A stretch of 64,000 nucleotides of DNA from Streptomyces chryseus (GTDB taxonomy: Bacteria; Actinomycetota; Actinomycetes; Streptomycetales; Streptomycetaceae). Positions 1 to 8,157 of the stretch are shown here, piece after piece. A program made the position numbers and the translations under genes. Under the pieces are notes generated by a model, which saw only the letters and a list, made by a program, of their open reading frames with translations, made no database searches and was not told the origin of the DNA. Numbering within the stretch: position 1 is the stretch's first letter; the number at the start of each line of letters is the position of its first letter. The DNA lies in contig NZ_BMVO01000002.1 of assembly GCF_014650755.1 (NCBI RefSeq), positions 186,001 through 250,000 on the forward strand, given 5' to 3'.

Positions 1-1
1 C

Positions 2-520
2 GACGCGGACGACCAGACCAAGGACGTCCTGGGGCGCTGGGAGGACGTGCTGAACCGCCTGGAGAACGACCCGATGAGCCTGTCGGGGGAGCTGGACTGG
101 ATCGCCAAGCGAGAACTCCTCGAGGGCTACCGCAGGCGCGACAGCCTCGACTGGGACGCCCCCAGGCTCCATCTGGTGGACCTGCAGTACGCCGACGTAC
201 GCCCCGAGAAGGGCCTGTACAACCGCCTGGCGGCCCGCGGGAAGATGAAGCGGCTGCTGGACGAGGACACGGTGCTGCGGGCCTCGACGAAGCCACCAGA
301 GGACACCAGGGCCTATTTCCGCGGGCGCTGCCTGGAGCAGTACGCCGACGACGTCGCGGCGGCCTCCTGGGACTCGGTGATCTTCGATCTGCCCGGCCGG
401 GACTCGCTCCAGCGCGTCCCCACGCTGGAACCGTTGCGGGGTACACGTAATCACGTCAAGGAGCTCCTCGACCGGTGCAGGACGGCGGAAGACCTGGTCC
501 GCGTGCTTTCGGGCGGCTGA
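2..520 (+). CDS. dop: Dop, Pup deamidase/depupylase (3' part)
   Basis: This is the C-terminal part of Dop; the gene begins before the window and the open frame runs from base 2. Dop removes Pup from tagged proteins and, where Pup ends in Gln, deamidates it to Glu. The visible part has the C-terminal features shared by the Dop/PafA carboxylate-amine ligase fold: an [18 protein letters not shown] stretch (compare [18 protein letters not shown] in PafA at 5185-6546), then [17 protein letters not shown] and a C-terminal RNHVKELLD. It lies directly upstream of pup, as in other actinobacteria. Dop rather than PafA is chosen because PafA is encoded separately further on and pup follows here. Confidence 0.93.
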   Translation, partial: DADDQTKDVLGRWEDVLNRLENDPMSLSGELDWIAKRELLEGYRRRDSLDWDAPRLHLVDLQYADVRPEKGLYNRLAARGKMKRLLDEDTVLRASTKPPEDTRAYFRGRCLEQYADDVAAASWDSVIFDLPGRDSLQRVPTLEPLRGTRNHVKELLDRCRTAEDLVRVLSGG

Positions 521-583
521 AAGGGGCGCCGGGTGGGAATCATCGAGATGGTCCCCACGCGTTGTGAAAGTACGGCGCGGATG

Positions 584-607
584 TCAGACCCCGCTTGTAG
601 GGTCTGA
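584..607. promoter_or_regulatory. Perfect inverted repeat upstream of pup
   Basis: The arms TCAGACCC and GGGTCTGA (8 bp, perfect) flank an 8-base loop between dop and pup, 38 bases before the pup start. There is no T-run, so a classical intrinsic terminator is unlikely. It could be an operator or an mRNA hairpin in the pup leader. Confidence 0.45.
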
Positions 608-645
608 TCAAGGACATCGAACCGAGCGAGCGGGGTGAGGTAGAG

Positions 646-864
646 ATGGCGACCAAGGACACCGACGGCGGACAGCAGAAGGCGACGCGTTCCACCGGGG
701 AGGCCGAGGAGACCGCGCAGGACGCGCAGGCTTCCGAGGACCTCAAGGAGCGCCAGGAGAAGCTGTCGGACGACGTCGACTCGGTACTCGACGAAATCGA
801 CGACGTGCTCGAGGAGAACGCGGAGGACTTCGTGCGCTCCTTCGTCCAAAAGGGCGGCGAGTAG
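646..864 (+). CDS. pup: Pup, prokaryotic ubiquitin-like protein
   Basis: This 72-residue acidic, disordered protein is conjugated through its C-terminal Glu side chain to lysines of target proteins by PafA and marks them for the Mpa/ARC-proteasome. The sequence has the family hallmarks: low-complexity N-terminus, a coiled-coil-forming middle (LKERQEKLSDDVDSVLDEI) that binds the ATPase, and the conserved tail ending VQKGGE. The last residue is Glu rather than Gln, so this Pup should be ligation-ready without deamidation. The ATG start has a purine-rich GAGGTAGAG just upstream. It sits between dop and prcB. Confidence 0.97.
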   Translation: MATKDTDGGQQKATRSTGEAEETAQDAQASEDLKERQEKLSDDVDSVLDEIDDVLEENAEDFVRSFVQKGGE

Positions 865-874
865 AGCCGGTTGT

Positions 875-917
875 CCGTCCCGGTGGCCGTGGACCGAGGT
901 CCGGCACACCGGGACGG
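875..917 (+). terminator. Nested hairpin between pup and prcB
   Basis: The 11-bp arms CCGTCCCGGTG and CACCGGGACGG enclose a second perfect hairpin (GGACC-GA-GGTCC, 891-902). There is no clear U-tract. It may partly terminate or stabilise the pup transcript and so uncouple pup from prcBA levels. Confidence 0.55.
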
Positions 918-1011
918 ATGACCGGCCACCGTAGGGGTATCGTCCCTGCACAGTTCGCAAGATCGGCCCGGCCTCCCAGTGGCGGGCCGCCGCCTACCCG
1001 GAAGGAAACGC

Positions 1012-1857
1012 GTGGAAGCCAACCCTCGTAGCACCGGGCGTCTGCCGGCTGCCTTCCTGACGCCGGGCTCGTCGTCGTTCATGGACTTCCTGGGCGACCA
1101 TGCGCCCGAGATGCTGCCGGGAAGGCGCGTCCTGCCGCCCGTCAAGGGCGTCATAGAGGCTCCGCACGGCACGACGATCGTCGCCGCCGCGTTCCCCGGC
1201 GGCGTGGTGCTCGCCGGCGACCGGCGGGCCACCATGGGCAACATGATCGCGCAGCGGGACATCGAGAAGGTGTTCCCCGCCGACGAGTACTCGGCGGTGG
1301 GCATCGCCGGGACCGCCGGCCTGGCGGTGGAGATGGTCAGGCTCTTCCAGCTGGAGCTGGAGCACTTCGAGAAGGTGGAAGGCGCCCAGCTCTCCCTGGA
1401 GGGCAAGGCGAACCGGCTCTCCACGATGATCCGCAGCAACCTCGGCATGGCGATGCAGGGCCTGGCCGTCGTCCCGCTCTTCGCGGGCTGGGACGTCGAC
1501 CGCGAGAAGGGCCGCATCTTCTCGTACGACGTGACGGGCGGCCGCTCCGAGGAGCAGGGCTACGCGGCGACGGGCTCCGGCTCCATCTTCGCCCGCGGCT
1601 CGATGAAGAAGCTCTACCGCGACGACCTGACGGAGCAGCAGACCACCACGCTGGTCGTCCAGGCGCTGTACGACGCCGCCGACGACGACTCGGCGACCGG
1701 CGGCCCGGACGTGGCCCGCCGGATCTATCCGATCGTCACCGTGATCACCGAAGAGGGCTTCCGGCGGCTCACCGAGGCGGAGTCCTCGGAGCTGGCCCGC
1801 TCGATCCTGGAGCGGCGGCTGGAGCGGCCCGACGGTCCCCGGGCCGCGCTCCTCTGA
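1012..1857 (+). CDS. prcB: 20S proteasome beta subunit PrcB
   Basis: Catalytic beta subunit of the bacterial 20S proteasome, 281 residues. The GTG at 1012 is preferred over the in-frame GTG at 979 because GGAAGG lies just before it and the product then begins [10 protein letters not shown], as in other Streptomyces. Residues 1-53 form the propeptide; autocleavage in [10 protein letters not shown] exposes Thr54 as the N-terminal nucleophile. A Lys in [16 protein letters not shown] and the SGSGS-like [11 protein letters not shown] loop of Ntn hydrolases follow. It pairs with prcA 53 bases downstream to form the particle that degrades pupylated proteins. Confidence 0.97.
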   Translation: MEANPRSTGRLPAAFLTPGSSSFMDFLGDHAPEMLPGRRVLPPVKGVIEAPHGTTIVAAAFPGGVVLAGDRRATMGNMIAQRDIEKVFPADEYSAVGIAGTAGLAVEMVRLFQLELEHFEKVEGAQLSLEGKANRLSTMIRSNLGMAMQGLAVVPLFAGWDVDREKGRIFSYDVTGGRSEEQGYAATGSGSIFARGSMKKLYRDDLTEQQTTTLVVQALYDAADDDSATGGPDVARRIYPIVTVITEEGFRRLTEAESSELARSILERRLERPDGPRAALL

Positions 1858-1910
1858 CGGCTCCTGTCCTCGGAATCCACGTGACAACGACAGAAAGGGA
1901 CGGATAGCCG

Positions 1911-2657
1911 GTGTCGACGCCGTTCTATGTCTCACCCCAGCAGGCCATGGCCGACCGGGCGGAATACGCCCGGAAGGGCATCGCCCGCGGTCGCAGCCTT
2001 GTCGTGCTGCAGTACGCCGACGGCATCGTATTCGTCGGCGAGAACCCGTCCCGCGCGCTGCACAAGTTCAGCGAGATCTACGACCGGATCGGCTTCGCCG
2101 CCGCCGGCAAGTACAACGAGTACGAGAACCTGCGGATCGGTGGCGTCCGGTACGCCGATCTGCGCGGATACACCTACGACCGCGAAGATGTGACGGCCCG
2201 TGGCCTCGCCAACGTCTACGCGCAGACGCTGGGCACGATCTTCTCCAGCAACGCCGAGAAGCCGTACGAGGTGGAGCTGGTCGTCGCCGAGGTCGGGGCC
2301 CGCCCCGAGGGCGACCAGATCTACCGGCTGCCCCACGACGGTTCGATCGTGGACGAGCACGGGTCGGTCGCGGTCGGCGGCAACGCGGAGCAGATCAGCA
2401 GCTTCCTCGACCAGCGCCACCGGGACGGGATGACGCTGGCGGAGGCGCTCAAGCTCGCCGTGCAGGCCCTGTCCCGGGACACCAACGGCAGCGAGCGGGA
2501 GATCCCCGCAGAGCGGCTCGAGGTGGCGGTCCTGGACCGCACGCGCCCGCAGGAGCGGAAGTTCAAGCGCATCGTCGGCCGTCAGCTCGACCGCCTGCTG
2601 GAGGCGGACGGCGACGCGGCCGCGCCCACCGACACCCCGTCGGACACCGAGGAATAG
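1911..2657 (+). CDS. prcA: 20S proteasome alpha subunit PrcA
   Basis: Non-catalytic alpha subunit that forms the outer rings and gate of the 20S core, 248 residues. The N-terminal [23 protein letters not shown] contains the gate helix and the [11 protein letters not shown] motif typical of alpha subunits. The body has the [27 protein letters not shown] block, and the C-terminus is acidic and disordered. The GTG start is preceded by GAAAGGGACGG. It is cotranscribed with prcB and ends at a strong hairpin facing the convergent lacI-family gene. Confidence 0.97.
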   Translation: MSTPFYVSPQQAMADRAEYARKGIARGRSLVVLQYADGIVFVGENPSRALHKFSEIYDRIGFAAAGKYNEYENLRIGGVRYADLRGYTYDREDVTARGLANVYAQTLGTIFSSNAEKPYEVELVVAEVGARPEGDQIYRLPHDGSIVDEHGSVAVGGNAEQISSFLDQRHRDGMTLAEALKLAVQALSRDTNGSEREIPAERLEVAVLDRTRPQERKFKRIVGRQLDRLLEADGDAAAPTDTPSDTEE

Positions 2658-2677
2658 CGACCGCGGACTTCATGTCC

Positions 2678-2710
2678 GGTGCCCCGGTCCGCCCAGCGGT
2701 CCGGGGCACC
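2678..2710. terminator. Bidirectional terminator between prcA and LacI-family gene
   Basis: Perfect 10-bp stem GGTGCCCCGG / CCGGGGCACC with a 13-base loop, located between the convergent stop codons of prcA and the regulator gene. Confidence 0.75.
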
Positions 2711-2729
2711 CGCATGACCCGACGGGGCG

Positions 2730-3782
2730 TCAGGCGGGCGCGCTGGAGCCGCGGACCATCAGTTCCACGGGGATGTCGCCGCTCTCGGGCGTCCGTCCGT
2801 CCAGCACGGCCAGCAGCGCCGCCATGCCTCGCTCGCCGACCCGCTCGGCGGGCAGTCGTACGGTCGTGAGTTCCGGCTCCACGGCGGTCGCGAGGGCCAG
2901 GTCGTCGAAGCCGGTGACCGACACGTCCTCGGGCACCCGCAGGCCGAGGCGGCGTACCGCCTTGCAGGCGCCCGCCGCGACGATGTCGTCGTCGCAGACC
3001 AGTGCGGTCGGCCGCGGCCCCGGGCCGGTCAGGGCCAGTTCGGCGGCCCTGCGCGCGCCGTGTACGTCCAGCGGCGCGTGCACCGTGCGCACCACGGCGT
3101 CGGGGACCTGGCGCAGTGCCTCCTGAAGGGCCGTCGCCCGTACGTCGAACGTCCAGGAGGCCACGGCCGACGCGAGATGCGCGAACCGGCGGTGGCCCAG
3201 GGTGAGCAGATGGTCCGTCACCAGGCGCATGCCGTCGGCGATGCCGAGGTTCACGTACGCGGCGGCCCCCGGATCCGCCGGGTCGCTGTCGAGCATCACG
3301 AGCGGCAGCCCCGTGCCCCGGATCGCCTCCAGGGCGCCGGTGGCCATCGAGGAGGCGATGACCCCGTCCAGCGCCGCCCGCGCCGAGGCGAAGGGGTCCC
3401 GGGCCGGCCCGGTGCCTTCGGGGGAGGGGTAGAGGACGACGCCGAAGTCGTGCTCGGCGGCCGTGCGGGCGGCCCCGGCGTAGACCCGGGCGAAGAACTC
3501 GTTGGTGAGCGCGGGCACGACGAGCAGCGCGGTCCTGGTCCTGCCGAGCCGCAGGTTCCGGGCGGCGAGATTGGGGCGGTACCCCAGCTCCCGCGCCGCC
3601 CCGCGCACGAGGTCCGCTGTGCGCTCCGACACCCGGCCGCGCCACTTGTCACCGAGCACGAGCGAGACGGTCGCCTGCGAAACCCCGGCGGCCCGGGCCA
3701 CGTCCCTGCTGGTCGGCGGCGTGGGGGGCGTTCCCGCGCCGGCGCCGCTGGTGTCGTCCGGGGTCTCGTCCGGGCTGGTCAC
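2730..3782 (-). CDS. LacI-family transcriptional regulator
   Basis: 350-residue repressor-type regulator. Residues about 23-70 form the LacI helix-turn-helix and hinge (SRDVARAAGVSQATVSLVL, then GYRPNLAARNLR). The rest is a periplasmic-binding-protein-like sensor domain ending with the family motif VSVTGFDDLALATAVEPELTTVR. The GTG at 3782 is chosen because GGAGG stands 7 bases upstream; the longer open frame back to 4001 has no such signal and would run into the divergent MFS gene. The divergent MFS transporter is the obvious target, and palindromes lie between them. The ligand is unknown, probably a sugar or related metabolite. Confidence 0.92.
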   Translation of the reverse strand: MTSPDETPDDTSGAGAGTPPTPPTSRDVARAAGVSQATVSLVLGDKWRGRVSERTADLVRGAARELGYRPNLAARNLRLGRTRTALLVVPALTNEFFARVYAGAARTAAEHDFGVVLYPSPEGTGPARDPFASARAALDGVIASSMATGALEAIRGTGLPLVMLDSDPADPGAAAYVNLGIADGMRLVTDHLLTLGHRRFAHLASAVASWTFDVRATALQEALRQVPDAVVRTVHAPLDVHGARRAAELALTGPGPRPTALVCDDDIVAAGACKAVRRLGLRVPEDVSVTGFDDLALATAVEPELTTVRLPAERVGERGMAALLAVLDGRTPESGDIPVELMVRGSSAPA

Positions 3783-3838
3783 GCGTGCCTCCGCAGCAAG
3801 GGCTCTACGCCGCGAGGTGGACCCGCGGCCTGGCTCAT

Positions 3839-3853
3839 GGTACGTATGACGCC
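3839..3853. promoter_or_regulatory. Possible operator half-pair TCAT-N7-ATGA
   Basis: TCATGGTACGTATGA has outer arms TCAT/ATGA around a TACGTA core. It lies upstream of both the LacI-family gene and the MFS gene and close to the better palindrome at 3858-3871. Confidence 0.35.
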
Positions 3854-3857
3854 AGAG

Positions 3858-3871
3858 GTTATACGTACAAC
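3858..3871. promoter_or_regulatory. Candidate LacI-type operator
   Basis: GTTATACGTACAAC is a 14-bp palindrome with one mismatched pair (arms GTTATAC / GTACAAC). It is A/T-rich against a very G/C-rich background and sits between the divergent regulator and MFS genes, 33 bases before the MFS start. This is the expected place for an autoregulatory operator. Confidence 0.6.
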
Positions 3872-3903
3872 TTCGGTGCGCGCCGGAGCGGAGAGGGGCG
3901 GAC

Positions 3904-5175
3904 ATGGCCGCGGGATACGCGGAACTGCTGAGGACGCGGCACGCCGCACGCCTGCTGGCGGGCACGCTGGTGGGGCGGCTGCCCAACGCCACCGCCCCCA
4001 TCGCGATCGTGCTGCTCGCCCGCGCCGAGGGGGGCAGCTACACCCTGGCCGGCGGCCTCGCGGCCGTGTACGGGCTGGCCAACGCGGTGGGACAGCCGCT
4101 GCTCGGCCGCGCCGTGGACCTGTACGGGCAGCCGCGCGTGCAGCTGCCCGCCGCCGTCCTGTCCGCCCTCGGCATGGTCCTGCTCACCATCGCCGGGACC
4201 GACCCGCTCCCGCTCGCGTACGCCGCCGTGGCCCTCGCCGGCGTCTTCACCCCGCCCCTCGAAGGCGGGCTGCGGGCCCTGTGGCCCGACGTGCTCGGAC
4301 GTGAGGACCGGGTGCACCGGGCGTACGCCATGGACGCCGTGGCGCAGGAGATCATGTTCACCGTCGGCCCGCTGCTGGTGACGCTGCTCGTGGCGCTCTG
4401 GTCACCGGCGGCAGCCCTCCTCGTCATCAACGCCGTGGGCGTGCTGGGCGCGCTCTCGGTCGTCCTGTCCGAGCCTTCGCGCACCTGGCGCTCGGCGCCC
4501 CGCGAGGCGCACTGGCTGGGCGCTCTGCGCTCGCCCGGGCTGCTGGCCCTGCTCGGCTCGTTCTTCTTCGTCGGTCTCGCGCTCGGCTCCATCACTGTCG
4601 CGGGGGTCGCGTACGCCGACGACCACGGGCGCGAGGCGGTCTACGGCTGGCTCATGGCGGCGCTCGGCCTCGGCGCGCTCGGGGGCGGCATGCTGTACGG
4701 CGCCCGGCAGTGGGCCGGCGCCCCCGAACGGCGGCTGCGCTTCATCGTCGCCCTGCTCGCGGCGGGGTACCTGCCGCTGATGCTCACGCCCGGCGTCCCC
4801 GCGATGGTCGTGCTCGCCGCCGTCTCCGGGGTCTTCCTCGCCCCCGCGCTCGCCTGCGCGTTCATCGTCGTCGACCGGCACGCCCCGCGCGGCACCGTCA
4901 CCGAGGCGTTCTCCTGGCTGGTCACCACCTTCGGCGTAGGCGCCGCGGTGGGAACCGGCGTCGCCGGACCGGCGGTCGAGTACGGCGGTACCGCGGCCAG
5001 CTTCGCCGTCGCGGCAGGGGGCGGAGTGGCCGCTCTGGTGGTGCTGCTGACCACCCGGCGGGTTCTCACGATTCCCGTCACCGCTCCCCTTCCCCGGGAC
5101 TCTGTCGTAATCCCTTGCGAAAATGATCGAATCGGAGCGGCCGAACCCGGTTTCAGGACAGGCCATCAGGCGTAA
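3904..5175 (+). CDS. MFS transporter
   Basis: 423-residue polytopic membrane protein of the major facilitator superfamily with about 12 hydrophobic segments. Examples are residues 55-105 with the GQPLLGRAVDLYGQPRVQ loop typical after TM2, and segments around residues 215-235, 255-275 and 335-360. The last 25 or so residues are polar. The ATG has GGAGAGGGGCGG in front. It is divergent from the LacI-family gene, and its 3' end carries the likely pafA promoter. The substrate cannot be read from sequence. It most resembles drug or small-molecule exporters rather than sugar permeases, which is unusual for a LacI partner. Confidence 0.88.
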   Translation: MAAGYAELLRTRHAARLLAGTLVGRLPNATAPIAIVLLARAEGGSYTLAGGLAAVYGLANAVGQPLLGRAVDLYGQPRVQLPAAVLSALGMVLLTIAGTDPLPLAYAAVALAGVFTPPLEGGLRALWPDVLGREDRVHRAYAMDAVAQEIMFTVGPLLVTLLVALWSPAAALLVINAVGVLGALSVVLSEPSRTWRSAPREAHWLGALRSPGLLALLGSFFFVGLALGSITVAGVAYADDHGREAVYGWLMAALGLGALGGGMLYGARQWAGAPERRLRFIVALLAAGYLPLMLTPGVPAMVVLAAVSGVFLAPALACAFIVVDRHAPRGTVTEAFSWLVTTFGVGAAVGTGVAGPAVEYGGTAASFAVAAGGGVAALVVLLTTRRVLTIPVTAPLPRDSVVIPCENDRIGAAEPGFRTGHQA

Positions 5176-5178
5176 TGT
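5151..5178 (+). promoter_or_regulatory. Candidate leaderless promoter of pafA
   Basis: A -10-like TAATGT at 5173-5178 lies 6 bases before the pafA ATG, with a weak -35-like TTTCAG about 16 bases upstream. No Shine-Dalgarno is visible, consistent with a leaderless mRNA. The promoter would lie inside the end of the MFS gene. Confidence 0.45.
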
Positions 5179-5184
5179 TCAGTC

Positions 5185-6546
5185 ATGGACCGCCGCATTT
5201 TCGGGCTGGAGAACGAGTACGGCGTCACGTGCACGTTCAGGGGACAGCGCCGACTGTCTCCTGACGAAGTGGCGCGCTACCTCTTCCGCCGTGTTGTGTC
5301 ATGGGGCCGCAGCAGCAATGTCTTCCTGCGGAACGGCGCCCGCCTCTACCTCGACGTGGGATCGCATCCGGAATACGCAACTCCCGAATGCGACGACGTG
5401 ACCGAGCTCGTCACCCACGACAAGGCCGGCGAGCGCATTCTCGAGGGCCTGCTCGTCGACGCCGAACGCCGCCTGCACGAGGAGGGAATCGCGGGCGACG
5501 TCTATCTCTTCAAGAACAACACCGACTCTGCGGGAAACTCCTACGGCTGCCACGAGAATTACCTCGTGGCCCGCCATGGAGAGTTCTCCAGGCTCGCGGA
5601 CATCCTCATCCCGTTCCTCGTCACCCGGCAGCTCATCTGCGGCGCCGGCAAGGTGCTGCAGACCCCGCGCGGCGCGGTCTTCTGCGTCAGCCAGCGCGCC
5701 GAGCACATCTGGGAGGGCGTCAGCTCCGCCACGACCCGCTCCCGGCCGATCATCAACACCCGCGACGAACCGCACGCGGACGCCGAGCGCTACCGCAGGC
5801 TCCACGTCATCGTCGGCGACTCCAACATGTCCGAGACGACCATGCTGCTCAAGGTCGGCGCCACCGACCTCGTCCTGCGCATGATCGAGGCGGGCACGGT
5901 GATGCGCGACCTCACCCTGGAGAACCCCATCCGGGCCATCCGCGAGGTCAGCCACGACATCACCGGCCAGCGCAAGGTGCGCCTGGCCAGCGGACGCGAG
6001 GCGTCCGCCATAGAGGTGCAGCGCGAGTACTACGAGAAGGCCGTGGACTTCGTCGACCGCCGCGGCATCCGCACCGGCACGGTCGAGCAGGTCCTCGAAC
6101 TGTGGGGCCGCGCGCTCGACGCGATCGAGGCCGAGGACCTCGACCGGATCGGCACCGAGATCGACTGGGTCATGAAGTACAAGCTCATCGAGCGCTACCG
6201 CGCCAAGCACAACATGACCATGTCGCACCCCCGGGTCGCCCAGATAGACCTCGCGTACCACGACATCCACCGTCGGCGCGGGCTCTACTACCTGCTGGAG
6301 AAGAAGGGACAAGCCGCTCGCATCTGCAACGACTTGAAGATCTTCGAAGGCAAGTCGGTGCCGCCGCAGACCACCCGCGCCCGGCTGCGCGGCGACTTCA
6401 TCCGCCGGGCCCAGGAGCAGCGGCGCGACTTCACCGTCGACTGGGTGCACCTCAAGCTCAACGACCAGGCACAGCGGACCGTGTTGTGCAAGGACCCCTT
6501 CCGGTCGGTCGACGACCGGGTGGAAAAGCTCATCGCCGGTATGTGA
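5185..6546 (+). CDS. pafA: PafA, Pup-protein ligase
   Basis: 453-residue ligase that phosphorylates the C-terminal Glu of Pup with ATP and joins it to target lysines. The N-terminal FGLENEYGV carries the ATP/Mg-binding Glu9, and [17 protein letters not shown] carries Asp57, matching the catalytic Asp (Asp64 in Corynebacterium numbering as I recall). Downstream are [17 protein letters not shown] and [13 protein letters not shown], hallmarks of the PafA/Dop fold. The length is normal for the family. It is separated from prcBA by the LacI/MFS pair and followed by a strong terminator before the FKBP genes. Confidence 0.97.
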   Translation: MDRRIFGLENEYGVTCTFRGQRRLSPDEVARYLFRRVVSWGRSSNVFLRNGARLYLDVGSHPEYATPECDDVTELVTHDKAGERILEGLLVDAERRLHEEGIAGDVYLFKNNTDSAGNSYGCHENYLVARHGEFSRLADILIPFLVTRQLICGAGKVLQTPRGAVFCVSQRAEHIWEGVSSATTRSRPIINTRDEPHADAERYRRLHVIVGDSNMSETTMLLKVGATDLVLRMIEAGTVMRDLTLENPIRAIREVSHDITGQRKVRLASGREASAIEVQREYYEKAVDFVDRRGIRTGTVEQVLELWGRALDAIEAEDLDRIGTEIDWVMKYKLIERYRAKHNMTMSHPRVAQIDLAYHDIHRRRGLYYLLEKKGQAARICNDLKIFEGKSVPPQTTRARLRGDFIRRAQEQRRDFTVDWVHLKLNDQAQRTVLCKDPFRSVDDRVEKLIAGM

Positions 6547-6576
6547 TCCGGCCATTTCCGGTTCTCCGGAACGCGA

Positions 6577-6611
6577 CCCGGGCCCCGCACGTTCCTCGTG
6601 CGGGGCCCGGG
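6577..6611 (+). terminator. Terminator after pafA
   Basis: Perfect 14-bp stem CCCGGGCCCCGCAC / GTGCGGGGCCCGGG with a 7-base loop, 31 bases past the pafA stop. Confidence 0.8.
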
Positions 6612-6664
6612 CCACGCCTTAGAGTGGCGGGCGACTACTGTGCCGTCTGAGATCTGAGGAACAC

Positions 6665-7615
6665 GTGCGCCGACTTGCCGGCCTACTTGTCGTCCCCCTG
6701 CTGCTGCTCTCGACAGCGGCGTGCGGCAGCGACGACAAGGGCTCCGACTCCACCTCGTCAAAGAACGGACTGCCGGCGATCACCGCGGGAGCCAAGTTCG
6801 GCGAGAAGCCGACCCTTGCCAAGGGTGAGGGCGATCCGCCCAAGGAACTGAAGACCGAGGTCCTCAGCAAGGGCAAGGACGATGCTGCGACCCTCAAGAA
6901 GGGTGACGCCATCGAGGTGAACTACCTCGGCCAGCAGTGGGACTCCACGAAGCCCTTCGACAACAGCTTCGACCGCAAGCAGCCGTTCCCGCTGACCCTC
7001 GGCGCGGGCATGGTCATCCCCGGCTGGGACAAGGGCCTGGAGGGCCAGAAGGTCGGCAGCCGCGTCCAGCTCGTCATCCCGCCGGAGATGGGGTACGGGG
7101 CGCAGGGCCAGCCGCCCACGATCAAGCCGAACGCCACGCTGGTCTTCGTCGTGGACATCCTGAAGGCCAAGAGCATCCCCGCCTCCGCCAAGGGCACCGA
7201 GGTCGCGCAGGACAACATCGACCTGCCCAAGGTCGGCACCAACACCGACGGCAAGGCGCCCAAGGTCACCGTCCCCAAGCAGTCGGACCCGTCGAAGAAG
7301 CTCGTCTCCCGGTACGTACTGGAGAGCGACGGCCCGGTGGTGAAGGCCACCGACACGGTGTCGGTCGCCTACCAGGGCCTGGTGTGGAAGGACGGCAAGC
7401 TCTTCGACAGCACGTACGCGCAGGGCAAGACCCAGCAGTTCGCGCTCCCGCAGCTCACCCTGAAGGGTCTCAAGGACGGTCTGGTCGGCAAGAAGGCCGG
7501 CAGCCGCGTGCTCCTCGTCATCCCGCCGGACCAGGCGTTCGGTGACAAGAAGCAGCAGACCATCCCCGCCAACTCGACGCTGGTGTTCCAGGTGGACATT
7601 CTCGCGGTGATGTAA
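6665..7615 (+). CDS. Two-domain FKBP-type peptidyl-prolyl isomerase lipoprotein
   Basis: 316-residue exported lipoprotein. The first 20 residues are a signal peptide with lipobox LSTAACGS, so Cys20 would be lipidated and the protein anchored outside the membrane. Two FKBP domains follow, about residues 75-175 (GDAIEVNYLGQQW, PGWDKGLEGQKVGSRVQLVIPPEMGYG) and 210-315 (DTVSVAYQGLVW, LKDGLVGKKAGSRVLLVIPPDQAFG). It probably folds exported, perhaps Tat/Sec-secreted, proteins. The GTG start follows GAGGAACAC. It is adjacent to a cytosolic FKBP. Confidence 0.92.
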   Translation: MRRLAGLLVVPLLLLSTAACGSDDKGSDSTSSKNGLPAITAGAKFGEKPTLAKGEGDPPKELKTEVLSKGKDDAATLKKGDAIEVNYLGQQWDSTKPFDNSFDRKQPFPLTLGAGMVIPGWDKGLEGQKVGSRVQLVIPPEMGYGAQGQPPTIKPNATLVFVVDILKAKSIPASAKGTEVAQDNIDLPKVGTNTDGKAPKVTVPKQSDPSKKLVSRYVLESDGPVVKATDTVSVAYQGLVWKDGKLFDSTYAQGKTQQFALPQLTLKGLKDGLVGKKAGSRVLLVIPPDQAFGDKKQQTIPANSTLVFQVDILAVM

Positions 7616-7658
7616 GACTGTCCAGGTTGCCCAGTTCGTAGTACAGAGGAGCATTTCC

Positions 7659-8030
7659 GTGAGCATCGACAAGCCCGAGGTCGACTTCCCGGGTGGCGAG
7701 CCGCCGAAGGACCTGAAGATCAGGGACATCTGGGAGGGCGACGGCGAGGTGGCCAAGGCGGGCCACAACGTCAAGGTCCACTACGTGGGCGTGGCGTTCT
7801 CCACCGGCGAGGAGTTCGACTCCAGCTGGAACCGCGGCACCCCGCTGCAGTTCCCGCTCGGCGGCGGGCGCGTCATCGCCGGCTGGGACCAGGGCGTGCA
7901 GGGCATGAAGGTCGGCGGCCGTCGCGAGCTGATCATTCCCCCGCACCTCGCGTACGGCGACAGCGGCGCCGGCGGCGTCATCAAGCCGGGCGAGACGCTG
8001 ATCTTTGTCTGCGACCTCGTCGCGGTCTGA
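7659..8030 (+). CDS. FKBP-type peptidyl-prolyl cis-trans isomerase
   Basis: 123-residue single-domain FKBP without signal peptide, so cytoplasmic. The core motifs are HNVKVHYVGVAFSTGEEFDSSW, RVIAGWDQGVQGMKVGGRRELIIPPHLAYG and GETLIFVCDLVAV, which cover the active-site aromatic and hydrophobic residues. The GTG start has GAGGAG 9 bases upstream. It lies 43 bases after the lipoprotein FKBP, so the two are probably cotranscribed, and a strong terminator follows. Confidence 0.95.
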   Translation: MSIDKPEVDFPGGEPPKDLKIRDIWEGDGEVAKAGHNVKVHYVGVAFSTGEEFDSSWNRGTPLQFPLGGGRVIAGWDQGVQGMKVGGRRELIIPPHLAYGDSGAGGVIKPGETLIFVCDLVAV

Positions 8031-8063
8031 TCGAGGCGCGTTCCGATCAAGTAGGAGCGCTAC

Positions 8064-8100
8064 GAGGGCCCATGCCGTCCGGCATGGGCCCTCGGCTTTT
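8064..8100 (+). terminator. Rho-independent terminator after FKBP gene
   Basis: Perfect 13-bp stem GAGGGCCCATGCC / GGCATGGGCCCTC with a 4-base loop, followed by GGCTTTT. It separates the FKBP pair from pafBC. Confidence 0.92.
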
Positions 8101-8157
8101 GCCGCGACACCCCGGGGCGGTACGGTCGAGGGTCGTAGAGCAAGAAAGAGGGTGCCG

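Noticed and set aside
8005..8157. Upstream extension of pafB
   Set aside because: It overlaps the FKBP gene and the strong terminator at 8064-8100; the ATG at 8158 has a good ribosome site.
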